Source of the DNA: an uncultured Opitutia bacterium
GTDB lineage: Bacteria > Verrucomicrobiota > Verrucomicrobiia > Opitutales > Opitutaceae
NCBI GenBank assembly: GCA_903825285.1
Contig: CAIJZY010000002.1
Span: 1 to 36,448 of the forward strand
Length of the DNA stretch: 36,448 bases
Direction of reading: 5' to 3'
The notes under the pieces were generated by a model that saw only the letters and a list, made by a program, of their open reading frames with translations, was not told the origin of the DNA and did no database searches. Shown piece after piece: positions 8,132-18,491 of the stretch. Made by a program: the position numbers and the translations under genes. Numbering within the stretch: the first letter of the stretch is position 1; every line of letters begins with the position of its first letter.

Positions 8132-9447
8132 GGCTTGAGAACGTAGAGGGAAACCTGGTGGTTGCGCTGGGCCTCGACCAGCACGGGCTCGGGCTTCTTT
8201 TCGTAGGCGGTGTGGACGGCCTGGATCGTGGCCAGGGTGGCCACGGGACGCTGGTTGATCTTGGTGATGACGTCGCCGCGCGACAGCCCGGCGACATCGG
8301 CCGGGAACCCCGGCTGTACGCCGATCACGAACACGCCGGTGGTGTCCTCGAGCTGGTTCTCGCGCGCGAAGGTCCGCGAGACCTTGCGCACGCTGAGGCC
8401 CCACTTCTCCAGGACCCACTCCTCGCCCACGCGGCTCTCGAGCTTCTCCGTCACGACGTTGTACTCGCCCGTCGCCGGCCCGCGCTTGATCGTCAGCCGC
8501 AGGGTCGAGCCCACGGTCGCCCCCGCGATGCGGTTCTGGATCGGCGGCAGCTGCTCGGGAAAACGGCCGTCCACCTTCTCGCCGTTGATCGCGAGGAGGA
8601 TGTCGCCCGGCCGCAGCCCCGCCCGCGCGGCCGGCGAACCGGGATCGACGCTGTTCACGAGCAGGCCGGTGTTGAGCGCGAGGGCGTAGAAATTCTCGAG
8701 GTCCTGCAGCGCGCGGGGCACGATACCGATGTAGCTCCGCGTGATGGAGCCGTTCCGCGACAGGCCCTCCACCACCCGCTTGGCCGTGTTGGCCGGGATG
8801 GCGAAGCCGAGGTTGTTCGCGCCGAGGTAGCCGCGCGAGGAGATGCCGATCACCCGGCCGTCCTCCGTCACGAGCGGGCCGCCCGAGTTGCCGGGGTTGA
8901 TCGCGGCGTCCGTCTGCAGCCAGGTGTTGAACGCGCCGGTCTCGTAGCCGTTCACGCCGTTGCTGTCCTCAAAGTAGCGATTGTTGTTCGAGATGATGCC
9001 GCGGGTCGCGGTGCGGGTCAGGCCGAATGGGGTGCCGACGGCGTAAACCGTCTCGCCGACGAAGAGCTTGTCGCTGTCGCCGAACTCCGCGTGGGCGAAC
9101 TTCAGCCCGCGGCGCTTCACCTCGGCCACGTCGAGCTGCAGCAGTGCCAGGTCCGTCCAGTGGTCCCAGCCGACCAGCCGCGCCCCGACGCGCTCGAGGC
9201 TGGACAGCGTGACCGAGAGCTCCACGGCGCGCGGGCTGGCCACGTGCGCGTTGGTCAGGATCAGGCCGTCGGCCGACAGGATCACGCCCGAGCCGATGCT
9301 GGCCGAGAAGCGCTTGGCACCGTCCTCGAAGGCCACCTCGCGCACGTCAATCCGGACCACCGCGTCGAGCAGCTGGTTGAAACCGCGCGACATCGACGCC
9401 GGCAGCGACCCGACGAGCGCGAGGCCCAGGAGAGCCGTCCTGAGCAT
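8128..9447 (-). CDS. htrA: HtrA/DegP-type periplasmic serine protease
   Basis: This 439-residue protein has a signal peptide (about 1-19), a trypsin-like domain and two PDZ domains (about 265-355 and 375-435). The catalytic triad is complete: His68 in LTNAHV, Asp99 in WTDLALL, Ser188 in NPGNSGGP. HtrA proteases degrade or refold damaged envelope proteins. The frame stays open far upstream on the strand opposite leuS, but only the ATG at 9447 yields a signal peptide. It is divergent from leuS across 45 bp and heads an operon that continues with its own dead paralogue, ribE and the glycosylase. The N-terminal LA loop region is short compared with E. coli DegP. Confidence 0.93.
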   Translation of the reverse strand: MLRTALLGLALVGSLPASMSRGFNQLLDAVVRIDVREVAFEDGAKRFSASIGSGVILSADGLILTNAHVASPRAVELSVTLSSLERVGARLVGWDHWTDLALLQLDVAEVKRRGLKFAHAEFGDSDKLFVGETVYAVGTPFGLTRTATRGIISNNNRYFEDSNGVNGYETGAFNTWLQTDAAINPGNSGGPLVTEDGRVIGISSRGYLGANNLGFAIPANTAKRVVEGLSRNGSITRSYIGIVPRALQDLENFYALALNTGLLVNSVDPGSPAARAGLRPGDILLAINGEKVDGRFPEQLPPIQNRIAGATVGSTLRLTIKRGPATGEYNVVTEKLESRVGEEWVLEKWGLSVRKVSRTFARENQLEDTTGVFVIGVQPGFPADVAGLSRGDVITKINQRPVATLATIQAVHTAYEKKPEPVLVEAQRNHQVSLYVLKP

Positions 9448-9492
9448 GATTGACCGGGAGGATGAAAACTTCACTGTGATTAGTTTCACGCG

Positions 9493-12066
<2,574 letters not shown>

Positions 12067-12090
12067 CTACGTTCATATTCCCCTTGCAAG

Positions 12091-12108
12091 CTAGGGTCTA
12101 TCCCCTAG
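12091..12108 (+). terminator. Possible weak terminator hairpin after leuS
   Basis: CTAGGG (12091-12096) pairs with CCCTAG (12103-12108) around a 6-nt loop and is followed by TCGTTT. The stem is only 6 bp and the T-run is poor, so this is a weak candidate. It sits in an AT-richer 88-bp spacer between leuS and the FecR gene that probably also holds the promoter of the exopolysaccharide module. Confidence 0.3.
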
Positions 12109-12154
12109 TCGTTTCGATATCGATTCAATACTGCAACTTGTCGTCAACAAGCCC

Positions 12155-12994
12155 ATGAAAACTCCCACCCACCCGCACCCCGGCTTTCGGGCCGCTGCGT
12201 GCCTCGCCGCCATGGCCGTGTTTGGGGTCGTCAGCATCGCTTCTGCGCAGGACAAGCCCAAGGGGCCCTCGGGAAAAATCTTTGTGGCGAGTGTGTCGGG
12301 CGAATCGCTCATCAGCCACGGGGGCCTGCTGGAGGACATGAACGCCAAGTCCGCCTACCTCGCCGAGGGGACAATCATCGAGACGAAGCCCAAGGCGACC
12401 AACGCGCTGGTCTATTCGAACGGCACGGGAATTTTCTTTGATCCCGACACTCGGGTGGAGGTGGAGAGGTTTCACCAGGATCCCTTTGTGCCGAACCGCA
12501 GCGACCTGGAGGTCGAGCCCTCGGTTTCCCAGACGAATGTGCTCATCGTGCGCGGTGCCGTGGGCCTATGCACCAGCAAGATGGTCGCCGGGAGTTCCAT
12601 GACCTACCGCACGCCGCTCGGCATTGTGAGCACGCAGGGCGCCAAACTGGTGATCGAGACCTCGCCCGACGGCACCACGATCTCGATGCTCGACGGCGAG
12701 AGCCTGGTGCGAAATGGCCAGATGGATATCGGCGGCAAGACGCTCCATTCCGGCGAGCAGGCCATCATCAAGGCCGCCTCCGGCAACGTGCCCGCGAGCA
12801 TGGTCATCAGCCAGATCCCGCCCGCCAGGCGCCCGGCGCTCGACGAGCGGATTTTCATGGCCTGTGCCGCGCGCAAGACGGTGTTCTTCGACACCTCGGG
12901 GCCGCAGGGCTCGGGTGAGATCAAGGCCACGCCGGTGGTGCCCGTGTCGCTGCCCGTGCCGGTCACGGTCAGCCCCTCGCAACTCCCGCCGTGA
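12155..12994 (+). CDS. FecR-domain periplasmic protein
   Basis: This 279-residue exported protein has a signal peptide ending near residue 31 (VVSIASAQ). A FecR-like beta domain lies at about 100-210: a DPDTRVEVERF strand, then MTYRTPLGIVSTQGAKLVIE and a SMLDGESLVRNG turn. It ends in a Pro/Val-rich tail. Stand-alone FecR-domain proteins of this type, with no sigma factor partner, are common in planctomycete and verrucomicrobial envelopes; their role is not settled. It is the first gene of a module with an outer-membrane barrel, an export protein and a BY-kinase. Its stop overlaps the next start (GTGA), indicating coupling. It probably acts at the periplasmic or outer-membrane face of the polysaccharide machine. 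Confidence 0.8.
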   Translation: MKTPTHPHPGFRAAACLAAMAVFGVVSIASAQDKPKGPSGKIFVASVSGESLISHGGLLEDMNAKSAYLAEGTIIETKPKATNALVYSNGTGIFFDPDTRVEVERFHQDPFVPNRSDLEVEPSVSQTNVLIVRGAVGLCTSKMVAGSSMTYRTPLGIVSTQGAKLVIETSPDGTTISMLDGESLVRNGQMDIGGKTLHSGEQAIIKAASGNVPASMVISQIPPARRPALDERIFMACAARKTVFFDTSGPQGSGEIKATPVVPVSLPVPVTVSPSQLPP

Positions 12995-14151
12995 CGCCCG
13001 TGCCGCGACCCATGTCCGTTTCTGCCTCATTCCGCGCCGCCACCGCCCTGCTGCTCATCGGCTGCCTCCTGTGCCCGCCGGCGCAGGCGCTGGTCAGCTT
13101 CAATGACGGCAAGGAGCATCTCTTCGTCACGGGGACTGCCGGGGCCAGCTACGATTCCAACATCCTCGCCCACGCCGGCGGCGGAGGGGACACCATTTAC
13201 TCGGCCGGGGTGCTGCTCGAATACACGCGCCGGGCCGGCTTGATCGGGGTGGATGCCAGTGTGGGGGTCGATCTCTCCCAGTTCGTCAACAACCGGAACG
13301 AAAACTCCACCGACCCGCGCTTCGCCCTGGCGTTCGCCAAGAGCACCGGCCGGACCACGGGCGGCCTGAGCCTGAGCGCCACCCGGGAAAACCGGGCCGA
13401 CTCGGCCGCGAACGTGCGGGCGCAATCCTGGGACTACGACACCACCCTCAACCTGAAGTACCCCGTCATCGATCGCTACTCCGTCTCCGGCACCGTGGGC
13501 TACACGGCGCGGATCTACGACGCGACGTCCGGGCTGACCAACCTGAGCACCTACAGCCTCGGCACCGACCTGCTCTACGCGCTCACCGACACGCGCGACC
13601 TCGCCGTGGGCTACCGCTACCGCTACGAGGAAACCTCGCGCAACACGGCCTACGACGACCAGTCCGTCACCGCGGGCGTCTCCGGTGCCATCCTTCCCCG
13701 CCTCAGCGGCTCCGTGCGCGCCGGCTACCAGATTCGCTCGCCGCGGAAGCAGGCGAAGGATGGCGGCGACCGCGGCCTGACCGCCTCCGCCGCCCTCACT
13801 TGGTACGCCACCAAGCGGCTCTCCTTCACCGGCCAGATGTCGAATGACCTCTCCGTCACGTCCACCAACCTCTCCATGAGCACCCTGAGCGGCAACCTCG
13901 GGGCCGAGTACGTGTTCAACAGCAAGCGGTCCGTCTCGGCCAATGTCGGGGGTGGCGACAACCGCTTCCTGGGCGCCGCCGGGCTCGATCGCCGGGATGA
14001 GTTCTTTACCTTTGGCGCAGGGGTGAACTACACCATGATGGAGCATCTCAAGATTTCCCTGAGCTACGACTACTTCAAGAACTGGTCCACCCTGAGCTAT
14101 TCCGACTACGACCGGAACACTTTCTCTCTTTCGCTGATCTCCCGCTGGTAA
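12991..14151 (+). CDS. Outer-membrane beta-barrel protein of exopolysaccharide module
   Basis: This 386-residue protein has a signal peptide (LLLIGCLLCPPAQA) followed by a repeated pattern of alternating hydrophobic/polar strands such as GTAGASYDSNI, LSLSATRENR and LAVGYRYRYEE. It ends in aromatic residues (SLSLISRW), as outer-membrane barrels do. The barrel fills almost the whole mature protein. Such BBP2-type barrels occur in Wzx/Wzy-like polysaccharide loci. The GTG at 12991 overlaps the preceding stop by GTGA; an ATG at 13012 is an equally reasonable start and gives a more compact signal peptide. The next gene starts 3 bp after the stop. It probably forms part of the outer-membrane secretion path; a pore role is inferred. 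Confidence 0.82.
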   Translation: MTPVPRPMSVSASFRAATALLLIGCLLCPPAQALVSFNDGKEHLFVTGTAGASYDSNILAHAGGGGDTIYSAGVLLEYTRRAGLIGVDASVGVDLSQFVNNRNENSTDPRFALAFAKSTGRTTGGLSLSATRENRADSAANVRAQSWDYDTTLNLKYPVIDRYSVSGTVGYTARIYDATSGLTNLSTYSLGTDLLYALTDTRDLAVGYRYRYEETSRNTAYDDQSVTAGVSGAILPRLSGSVRAGYQIRSPRKQAKDGGDRGLTASAALTWYATKRLSFTGQMSNDLSVTSTNLSMSTLSGNLGAEYVFNSKRSVSANVGGGDNRFLGAAGLDRRDEFFTFGAGVNYTMMEHLKISLSYDYFKNWSTLSYSDYDRNTFSLSLISRW

Positions 14152-14154
14152 CCG

Positions 14155-14793
14155 ATGACTCTCCCGACCCGCACCTTCGCCTGCTGGTTCGCCGCCCTCA
14201 GCCTGCTGCTGGGCGCCGCGGGCGCGGCGCGGGCGCAGATCACGCCCCTGAAGCCGGAGTCGCGCAAGGCCCTGCTCTACACGATCGCAATCACCGACAG
14301 CCTCCGGGTCTCCGTGTTCGGCGAGGATGACCTCTCCCGCGTCTCGCGGGTCGACGCCCGCGGCATGATCAACCTGCCGCTCATCGGCGAGATCAAGGTC
14401 TATGGCTTCACCCTCCGCGAGGCCGAGCAGGCCATCGCCGACGCCTACCGCGACGGGCGCTACCTCCGCAATCCGCAGGTCACGATCAATGTCGAGGTCT
14501 ACGCCATCCGCGAGATCTCGGTCCAGGGCCAGGTCAAGAGCCCCCAGCGCGTCGTCCTCCCCGCCGAGTCCACCATGTCCGTCCTCGAGGCCGTCACCAA
14601 GTGCGGCGGCTTCACCGACACCGCCAAGGGCACCGAGGTGCGCGTCACGCGCATCGGGCCCGACGGCAAGGTCAAGGTCTTCGTCGTCGACGTGGACAGC
14701 CTGATCAAGGGCAAGAACAAGGCCAAGTCGGAGGATGACTCCCTCCTGCTCCTGCCCGGCGACATCATCTACGTGCCCGAGCGAATCATCTGA
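14155..14793 (+). CDS. Polysaccharide export protein (Wza-like, SLBB)
   Basis: This 212-residue protein has a signal peptide (about 1-27, ending GAARAQ). A poly_export domain follows at about 40-120 (IAITDSLRVSVFGEDDLSR, GMINLPLIGEIKVYGFTLREAE, then INVEVYA), and a single SLBB domain at about 121-205 (ISVQGQVKSPQRVVLP, then LPGDIIYVPERII). Wza-family proteins form the outer-membrane channel for polysaccharide export and contact the BY-kinase through the periplasm. It is shorter than Wza, with one SLBB domain and no obvious C-terminal membrane helix or lipobox, so the separate barrel encoded just upstream may supply the membrane pore. It lies 11 bp before the kinase gene. Confidence 0.93.
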   Translation: MTLPTRTFACWFAALSLLLGAAGAARAQITPLKPESRKALLYTIAITDSLRVSVFGEDDLSRVSRVDARGMINLPLIGEIKVYGFTLREAEQAIADAYRDGRYLRNPQVTINVEVYAIREISVQGQVKSPQRVVLPAESTMSVLEAVTKCGGFTDTAKGTEVRVTRIGPDGKVKVFVVDVDSLIKGKNKAKSEDDSLLLLPGDIIYVPERII

Positions 14794-14804
14794 GCGCCCC
14801 ACCG

Positions 14805-16961
14805 ATGCAGGAACACACCTCCAAGCCGTTCCCCCCGGCGCACGACAAGGACGAGTCGCCGATCGAGCGGCGCACGCTCCGCGACTACTACATCATCCTC
14901 CGGGAGAGAATGTGGATCGCGCTGCCGCTGGCGCTGATCGTCGCCCTCGGCCTCGGCTACTGGAAGGCGCGCCAGCCGAAGATGTACCAGGCGGTCGCCA
15001 CGATGCAGTTCGAGAAACCGGAAACCCTCGTCACGACCCAGGGGGTCGTCGACCCGGCCGTTCGCAACGAAACCGAGCTCCGCACCAATCTCGAGAAACT
15101 GAACAGCCAGCGGCTGCGCACGCGCGTCGTCGAGTCGTTCACCCCCGACGAGATCCGGACCCTCCAGCGCCCGTACCTCAAGAACCTCAAGCCCGGCCAG
15201 GCTGTCCCGTCGGCCTCCGACTGCCTCGGCGCGGTGAACATCGACGCCGCCCGCAACAGCCTCCTCATCAGCGTCGTCGTCCGCCACCCCGACCCGACCG
15301 CCGCCGCGCTGGTCGCCAACCAGTTTGTCAGCCAGTTCTTCAGCTACCTCGCCGACTACTACGGCGGGCGCAGCGAGACCGGCGTCGAGTTCCTCCGCGC
15401 GCAGGCCGACCGCCTCGGCAAGGACGCGGCCGACGCCGAGCAAAAGCTGATGGCGTACAAGAAGGAGCACAACCTCGTCTCCCTCGACAACAGCACCAAC
15501 ATCATCGGCACGCGCCTGACCACGGTGAATGCCGCGCTCACCACCGCGCGGCTCAACCGCATCAACCTCGAGACTTCCTACGCGCAGGTCACCACCTACC
15601 AGAAGGAGAAGCGCGACCTGACGGAGATCTCCTACATCGCCGAGCATTCCACGGTGCCGACCCTCAAGAGCCAGCTCTCCGGCCTGCTCCAGACCCAGTC
15701 GGTCTACGCCGAGCGCTATCTCGAGCGCCACCCGAAGATGATCGACCTGTCCAACCAGATCGCCGTCGTCCAGGACCAGCTCGACAAGGCGATCGAGCTC
15801 GCCGTCGCCGACCTTGCCACGCGCCTCGCCGAGGCCCGCCAGAGCGAGACCAACCTCCAGGCCGAGTACGCCGACGCCGAGAAGGACTCGCTCAAGCTCG
15901 GCGACCTCGGCGTCGCCTACAAGACCCTCGAGAACCAGGCCAACGTCGCCAAGGGGAACTACGTCCAGATCCTCAACCGCCTCAACGAGACGACCACCTC
16001 GCGGAACATCGAGAAGATCCCCCTGCACCCGCTCGACCCCGCCGTCGTCCCCAGCGTCCCCTACGAGCCCGACCTGTCCCATATCCTCCGCACCTGCCTC
16101 GGCGTCGGCCTGCTCGTCTTCTTCGCCGTCGCCATCGGCCTGAGCTTCATCGACGACCGCATCAAGAGCGCCTGGGACGTCGAGTCCTTCATCGGCGCCA
16201 ACCTGCTCGGCATCATCCCCGACCTCACCAGCGCCAAGGACGACGAGAAGTACAATCTCATGCTCAGCGGGCAGCAGATGCCCGGCGTCGAGGCCTTCCT
16301 TAGCGTCTACAGCTCGGTCAAAATCCACTCCAAGCTCGATTTTCCCAAGTCCATCCTCGTCACCAGCACCATCCCGGGCGAGGGCAAGACCCTGATCTCG
16401 TGCAATCTCGCCGGCTCATTCGCGCGCCACGGCAAGCGGACGCTGCTCATCGACTGCGACCTCCGCCGCCCGATGCTGCACCGGCATTTCAAGCAGACGA
16501 ACAACACGGGCCTCATCACCTGGTTCGAGGCCGGTGCCAACCTGGAGCAGGACCTGACCACCAACCCGAGCCTCGGCATCATCAAGATCAGCGACAACCT
16601 CTCGCTGCTCTGCTCCGGCGGCCGCTCCAAGAGCCCGACCGAGCTGCTGGAGAGCCCCCTGTTCGGCCAGCTGCTTGAGCGCTGCAAGAAGCAGTACGAC
16701 CTCGTCATCATCGACTCTCCCCCGCTCGGCGCCGTCACCGACAGCCTGCTCATCGCCGAGCGCACCGACGAGGTCATCTACGTCTGCCGCTTCAACCGCG
16801 CCTACCGGAAGCACATTCGCCTCTACATGAAGGCGCTCCGGAACGGGAAAAACGAGGTCCTCGGCGTCGTCCTCAACGGCCTCTCCCCGCGGCGCGTGGA
16901 ATACTACACGAACTACCGGTACTACCTGAGCTACAAGAAATATTACGGGTCGCAGGGTTGA
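14805..16961 (+). CDS. Wzz/BY-kinase polysaccharide co-polymerase
   Basis: This 718-residue inner-membrane protein fuses a Wzz chain-length domain with a cytoplasmic bacterial tyrosine kinase. One membrane helix lies near residues 43-58, a long periplasmic coiled-coil region follows (about 190-400), and a second helix lies at about 425-450. The kinase domain shows Walker A PGEGKT (524-529), Walker A' LLIDCDLRRP (Asp550, Asp552) and Walker B LVIIDSPP (Asp637). The last 23 residues contain eight tyrosines, the autophosphorylated cluster that controls oligomer cycling in BY-kinases. It is the last gene of the module and works with the export protein upstream. No glycosyltransferase, flippase or phosphatase gene is next to it, so the rest of the pathway is elsewhere. 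Confidence 0.95.
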   Translation: MQEHTSKPFPPAHDKDESPIERRTLRDYYIILRERMWIALPLALIVALGLGYWKARQPKMYQAVATMQFEKPETLVTTQGVVDPAVRNETELRTNLEKLNSQRLRTRVVESFTPDEIRTLQRPYLKNLKPGQAVPSASDCLGAVNIDAARNSLLISVVVRHPDPTAAALVANQFVSQFFSYLADYYGGRSETGVEFLRAQADRLGKDAADAEQKLMAYKKEHNLVSLDNSTNIIGTRLTTVNAALTTARLNRINLETSYAQVTTYQKEKRDLTEISYIAEHSTVPTLKSQLSGLLQTQSVYAERYLERHPKMIDLSNQIAVVQDQLDKAIELAVADLATRLAEARQSETNLQAEYADAEKDSLKLGDLGVAYKTLENQANVAKGNYVQILNRLNETTTSRNIEKIPLHPLDPAVVPSVPYEPDLSHILRTCLGVGLLVFFAVAIGLSFIDDRIKSAWDVESFIGANLLGIIPDLTSAKDDEKYNLMLSGQQMPGVEAFLSVYSSVKIHSKLDFPKSILVTSTIPGEGKTLISCNLAGSFARHGKRTLLIDCDLRRPMLHRHFKQTNNTGLITWFEAGANLEQDLTTNPSLGIIKISDNLSLLCSGGRSKSPTELLESPLFGQLLERCKKQYDLVIIDSPPLGAVTDSLLIAERTDEVIYVCRFNRAYRKHIRLYMKALRNGKNEVLGVVLNGLSPRRVEYYTNYRYYLSYKKYYGSQG

Positions 16962-17045
16962 GCGGAGAGTCGATATCGGATACCGGACAACGGAGGTTGG
17001 AGGGGAACATGGAGGGCGTCGCGCTGACGGGATCGGGCCACGCGC

Positions 17046-17073
17046 CTTTCAACTTTCAACTTTCCACCTTCAA
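17046..17073. repeat. 7-nt-period tandem repeat A
   Basis: Four consecutive heptads, CTTTCAA twice, then CTTTCCA and CCTTCAA, lie 16 nt before the GTG of lpxI. A purine-rich stretch with a similar but poorer 7-nt rhythm (GGAGGTT then GGAGGGG) lies at about 16990-17010 and may be the opposing arm. The rest of the 128-bp spacer after the BY-kinase gene holds nothing else I recognise. Confidence 0.7.
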
Positions 17074-17089
17074 CCCATAGTCAACGTCC

Positions 17090-17938
17090 GTGCCCCCGCT
17101 GTCCGCCTTCCTCCCCGCCGGCTTCGACCCGAAGCGGCCCGTCGCGCTGATCGCCGGCCAGGGCCTCTACCCGGTGCTGGTGGCCGAGGCCGTCCGCCGC
17201 GCCGGCCTGCCGCTGCGGCTCATCGCCTTTGACGAGGAAACGCCGCCCGACCTGATCGCCTCGTTCCCCGAGGCCGAGCGCCGGACGCTGCTGGTGGGCC
17301 AGCTGGGCAAGATGCTCAAGGCCCTCCGCGAATTCGACGCCGGCTACGCCCTCATGGCCGGGCAGATCACGCCCCGCCGCCTGTTCAAGGGCCTCCACCC
17401 CGACCTCAAGGCCACGCAGATCCTGCTCACGCTCAAGCGGCGCAACGCCGAGACCATCTTCGGCGCCATCGCGAGCGAGATCGGCGGCATCGGCGTCCAG
17501 CTGCTCGACGCCCGCGCCTTCCTCGACCTCCACCTTGCCACGCCAGGGGTGATGACCGGGCGCCGCTTTCCCATCGAGGACGATTACCTCCAGCACGGCA
17601 TCACCATCGCCCGCGAGTGCGCCCGCCTCGACATCGGCCAGGGCTGCGTCGTCCGCAAGGGCACGGTCCTGGCCGTCGAGGCCTTCGAGGGCACCGATGA
17701 GATGCTCCGCCGCGCCGGCACCTTCAAGACCGACGGCGCGCTCTTCGTGAAGACCGTCAAGGTCCAGCAGGACTACCGCTTCGACGTGCCCTGCTTCGGC
17801 CAGCGCACGCTCGAGACCATGCGCGAGGCCGGACTGACCGCGGCCGCCCTTGAGGCCGGCCGCGTCATCATGCTCGACCGCCCCGCCGTCCTCGCCCAGG
17901 CCAAGACCTGGGGCATCAGTCTGCTCGGGTTTGAGTGA
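17090..17938 (+). CDS. lpxI: UDP-2,3-diacylglucosamine pyrophosphatase LpxI
   Basis: This 282-residue protein matches the LpxI family (DUF1009), which hydrolyses UDP-2,3-diacylglucosamine to lipid X in lipid A synthesis and replaces LpxH in many phyla. The N-terminal part starts VALIAGQGLYPVLVAEA. The C-terminal domain includes the family features AISLEDD-like FPIEDDYLQHG, GQGCVVRKGTVLAVEAFEGTD and GALFVKTVKVQQD. Length is typical. Start is a GTG at 17090, preceded by heptad repeats and a pyrimidine-rich leader. It shows that the cell makes lipopolysaccharide. It is followed by a bifunctional nuclease gene after 76 bp; no other lpx genes are present. Confidence 0.93.
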   Translation: MPPLSAFLPAGFDPKRPVALIAGQGLYPVLVAEAVRRAGLPLRLIAFDEETPPDLIASFPEAERRTLLVGQLGKMLKALREFDAGYALMAGQITPRRLFKGLHPDLKATQILLTLKRRNAETIFGAIASEIGGIGVQLLDARAFLDLHLATPGVMTGRRFPIEDDYLQHGITIARECARLDIGQGCVVRKGTVLAVEAFEGTDEMLRRAGTFKTDGALFVKTVKVQQDYRFDVPCFGQRTLETMREAGLTAAALEAGRVIMLDRPAVLAQAKTWGISLLGFE

Positions 17939-18014
17939 GCGGCGGTCGTGGGGGGGGGGTTCGAACGAACGCCCTCCGGCTCGCCGCTTGCGCTTTGCCC
18001 CACGCGGGCCAAAG

Positions 18015-18491
18015 ATGGCGCGCATGAACCACGACGTAGTCACCGTCACCGTCAAGGGGGTGATGCCCACCGCCAACGGGTGCGCCGTGTTCCTGGGTGA
18101 TGAGACCAAGACGTTTGTGATCTATGTCGACCACTCGGTCGGCAACGCGATCCAGATGACGATCGAGGGCGTGAAGAAGGACCGGCCGCTCACGCACGAC
18201 CTGATCGGCAGCATCATGCTCGGCCTCGACACCCGCCTCGACCACGTGGTGATCAACGACGCCCACGAGGGCACCTATTTCGCCCGGATCATCCTGCGGA
18301 TGGAAAACGAGCTCGCGAAGAAGATCGTCGAGATCGACGCGCGCCCGAGCGACTCCATCGTTCTCGCCCTGCAGCAGAAGCGCCCGCTGTATGTTTCGCG
18401 CGGGGTGTTCGACACCGCCGAGGACATGACCGAGATCCTCGAGCGCGTCCGCAAGCAGCAGGCGGAGGAGTCCGGCGAGGATGAGCCCTGA
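18015..18491 (+). CDS. Bifunctional nuclease family protein (DUF151)
   Basis: This 158-residue protein fits the BFN/DUF151 family, small cytoplasmic proteins with reported DNase and RNase activity in plants and a homologue solved from Thermotoga. Recognisable parts are FVIYVDHSVGNAIQM, RPLTHDLIGSIM, the ARIIL strand and the family signature EIDARPSDSIVLALQ. A C-terminal acidic tail (QAEESGEDEP) follows. The frame is open upstream to 17850 within lpxI, but similarity begins only near 18015; an ATG at 18024 (MNHDVV) is an alternative. Its last codons overlap the start of the dihydrouridine synthase gene by 11 nt, suggesting translational coupling. Its physiological role in bacteria is unclear. 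Confidence 0.9.
   Translation: MARMNHDVVTVTVKGVMPTANGCAVFLGDETKTFVIYVDHSVGNAIQMTIEGVKKDRPLTHDLIGSIMLGLDTRLDHVVINDAHEGTYFARIILRMENELAKKIVEIDARPSDSIVLALQQKRPLYVSRGVFDTAEDMTEILERVRKQQAEESGEDEP

Noticed and set aside
12155-12994. FecR protein as an anti-sigma regulator of the ECF factor at 31369
   Set aside because: It has a cleavable signal peptide, no N-terminal sigma-binding domain, and the ECF factor has its own coupled anti-sigma gene.
13027-14802. Long minus-strand frame opposite the barrel and Wza-like genes
   Set aside because: Antisense shadow of two recognisable genes; no domain and biased repetitive composition.
14735-16328. Long alternative frames on both strands across the BY-kinase gene
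   Set aside because: Arg/Pro/His-rich or Leu/Gly/Asp-rich shadow composition; the BY-kinase frame has all family motifs.
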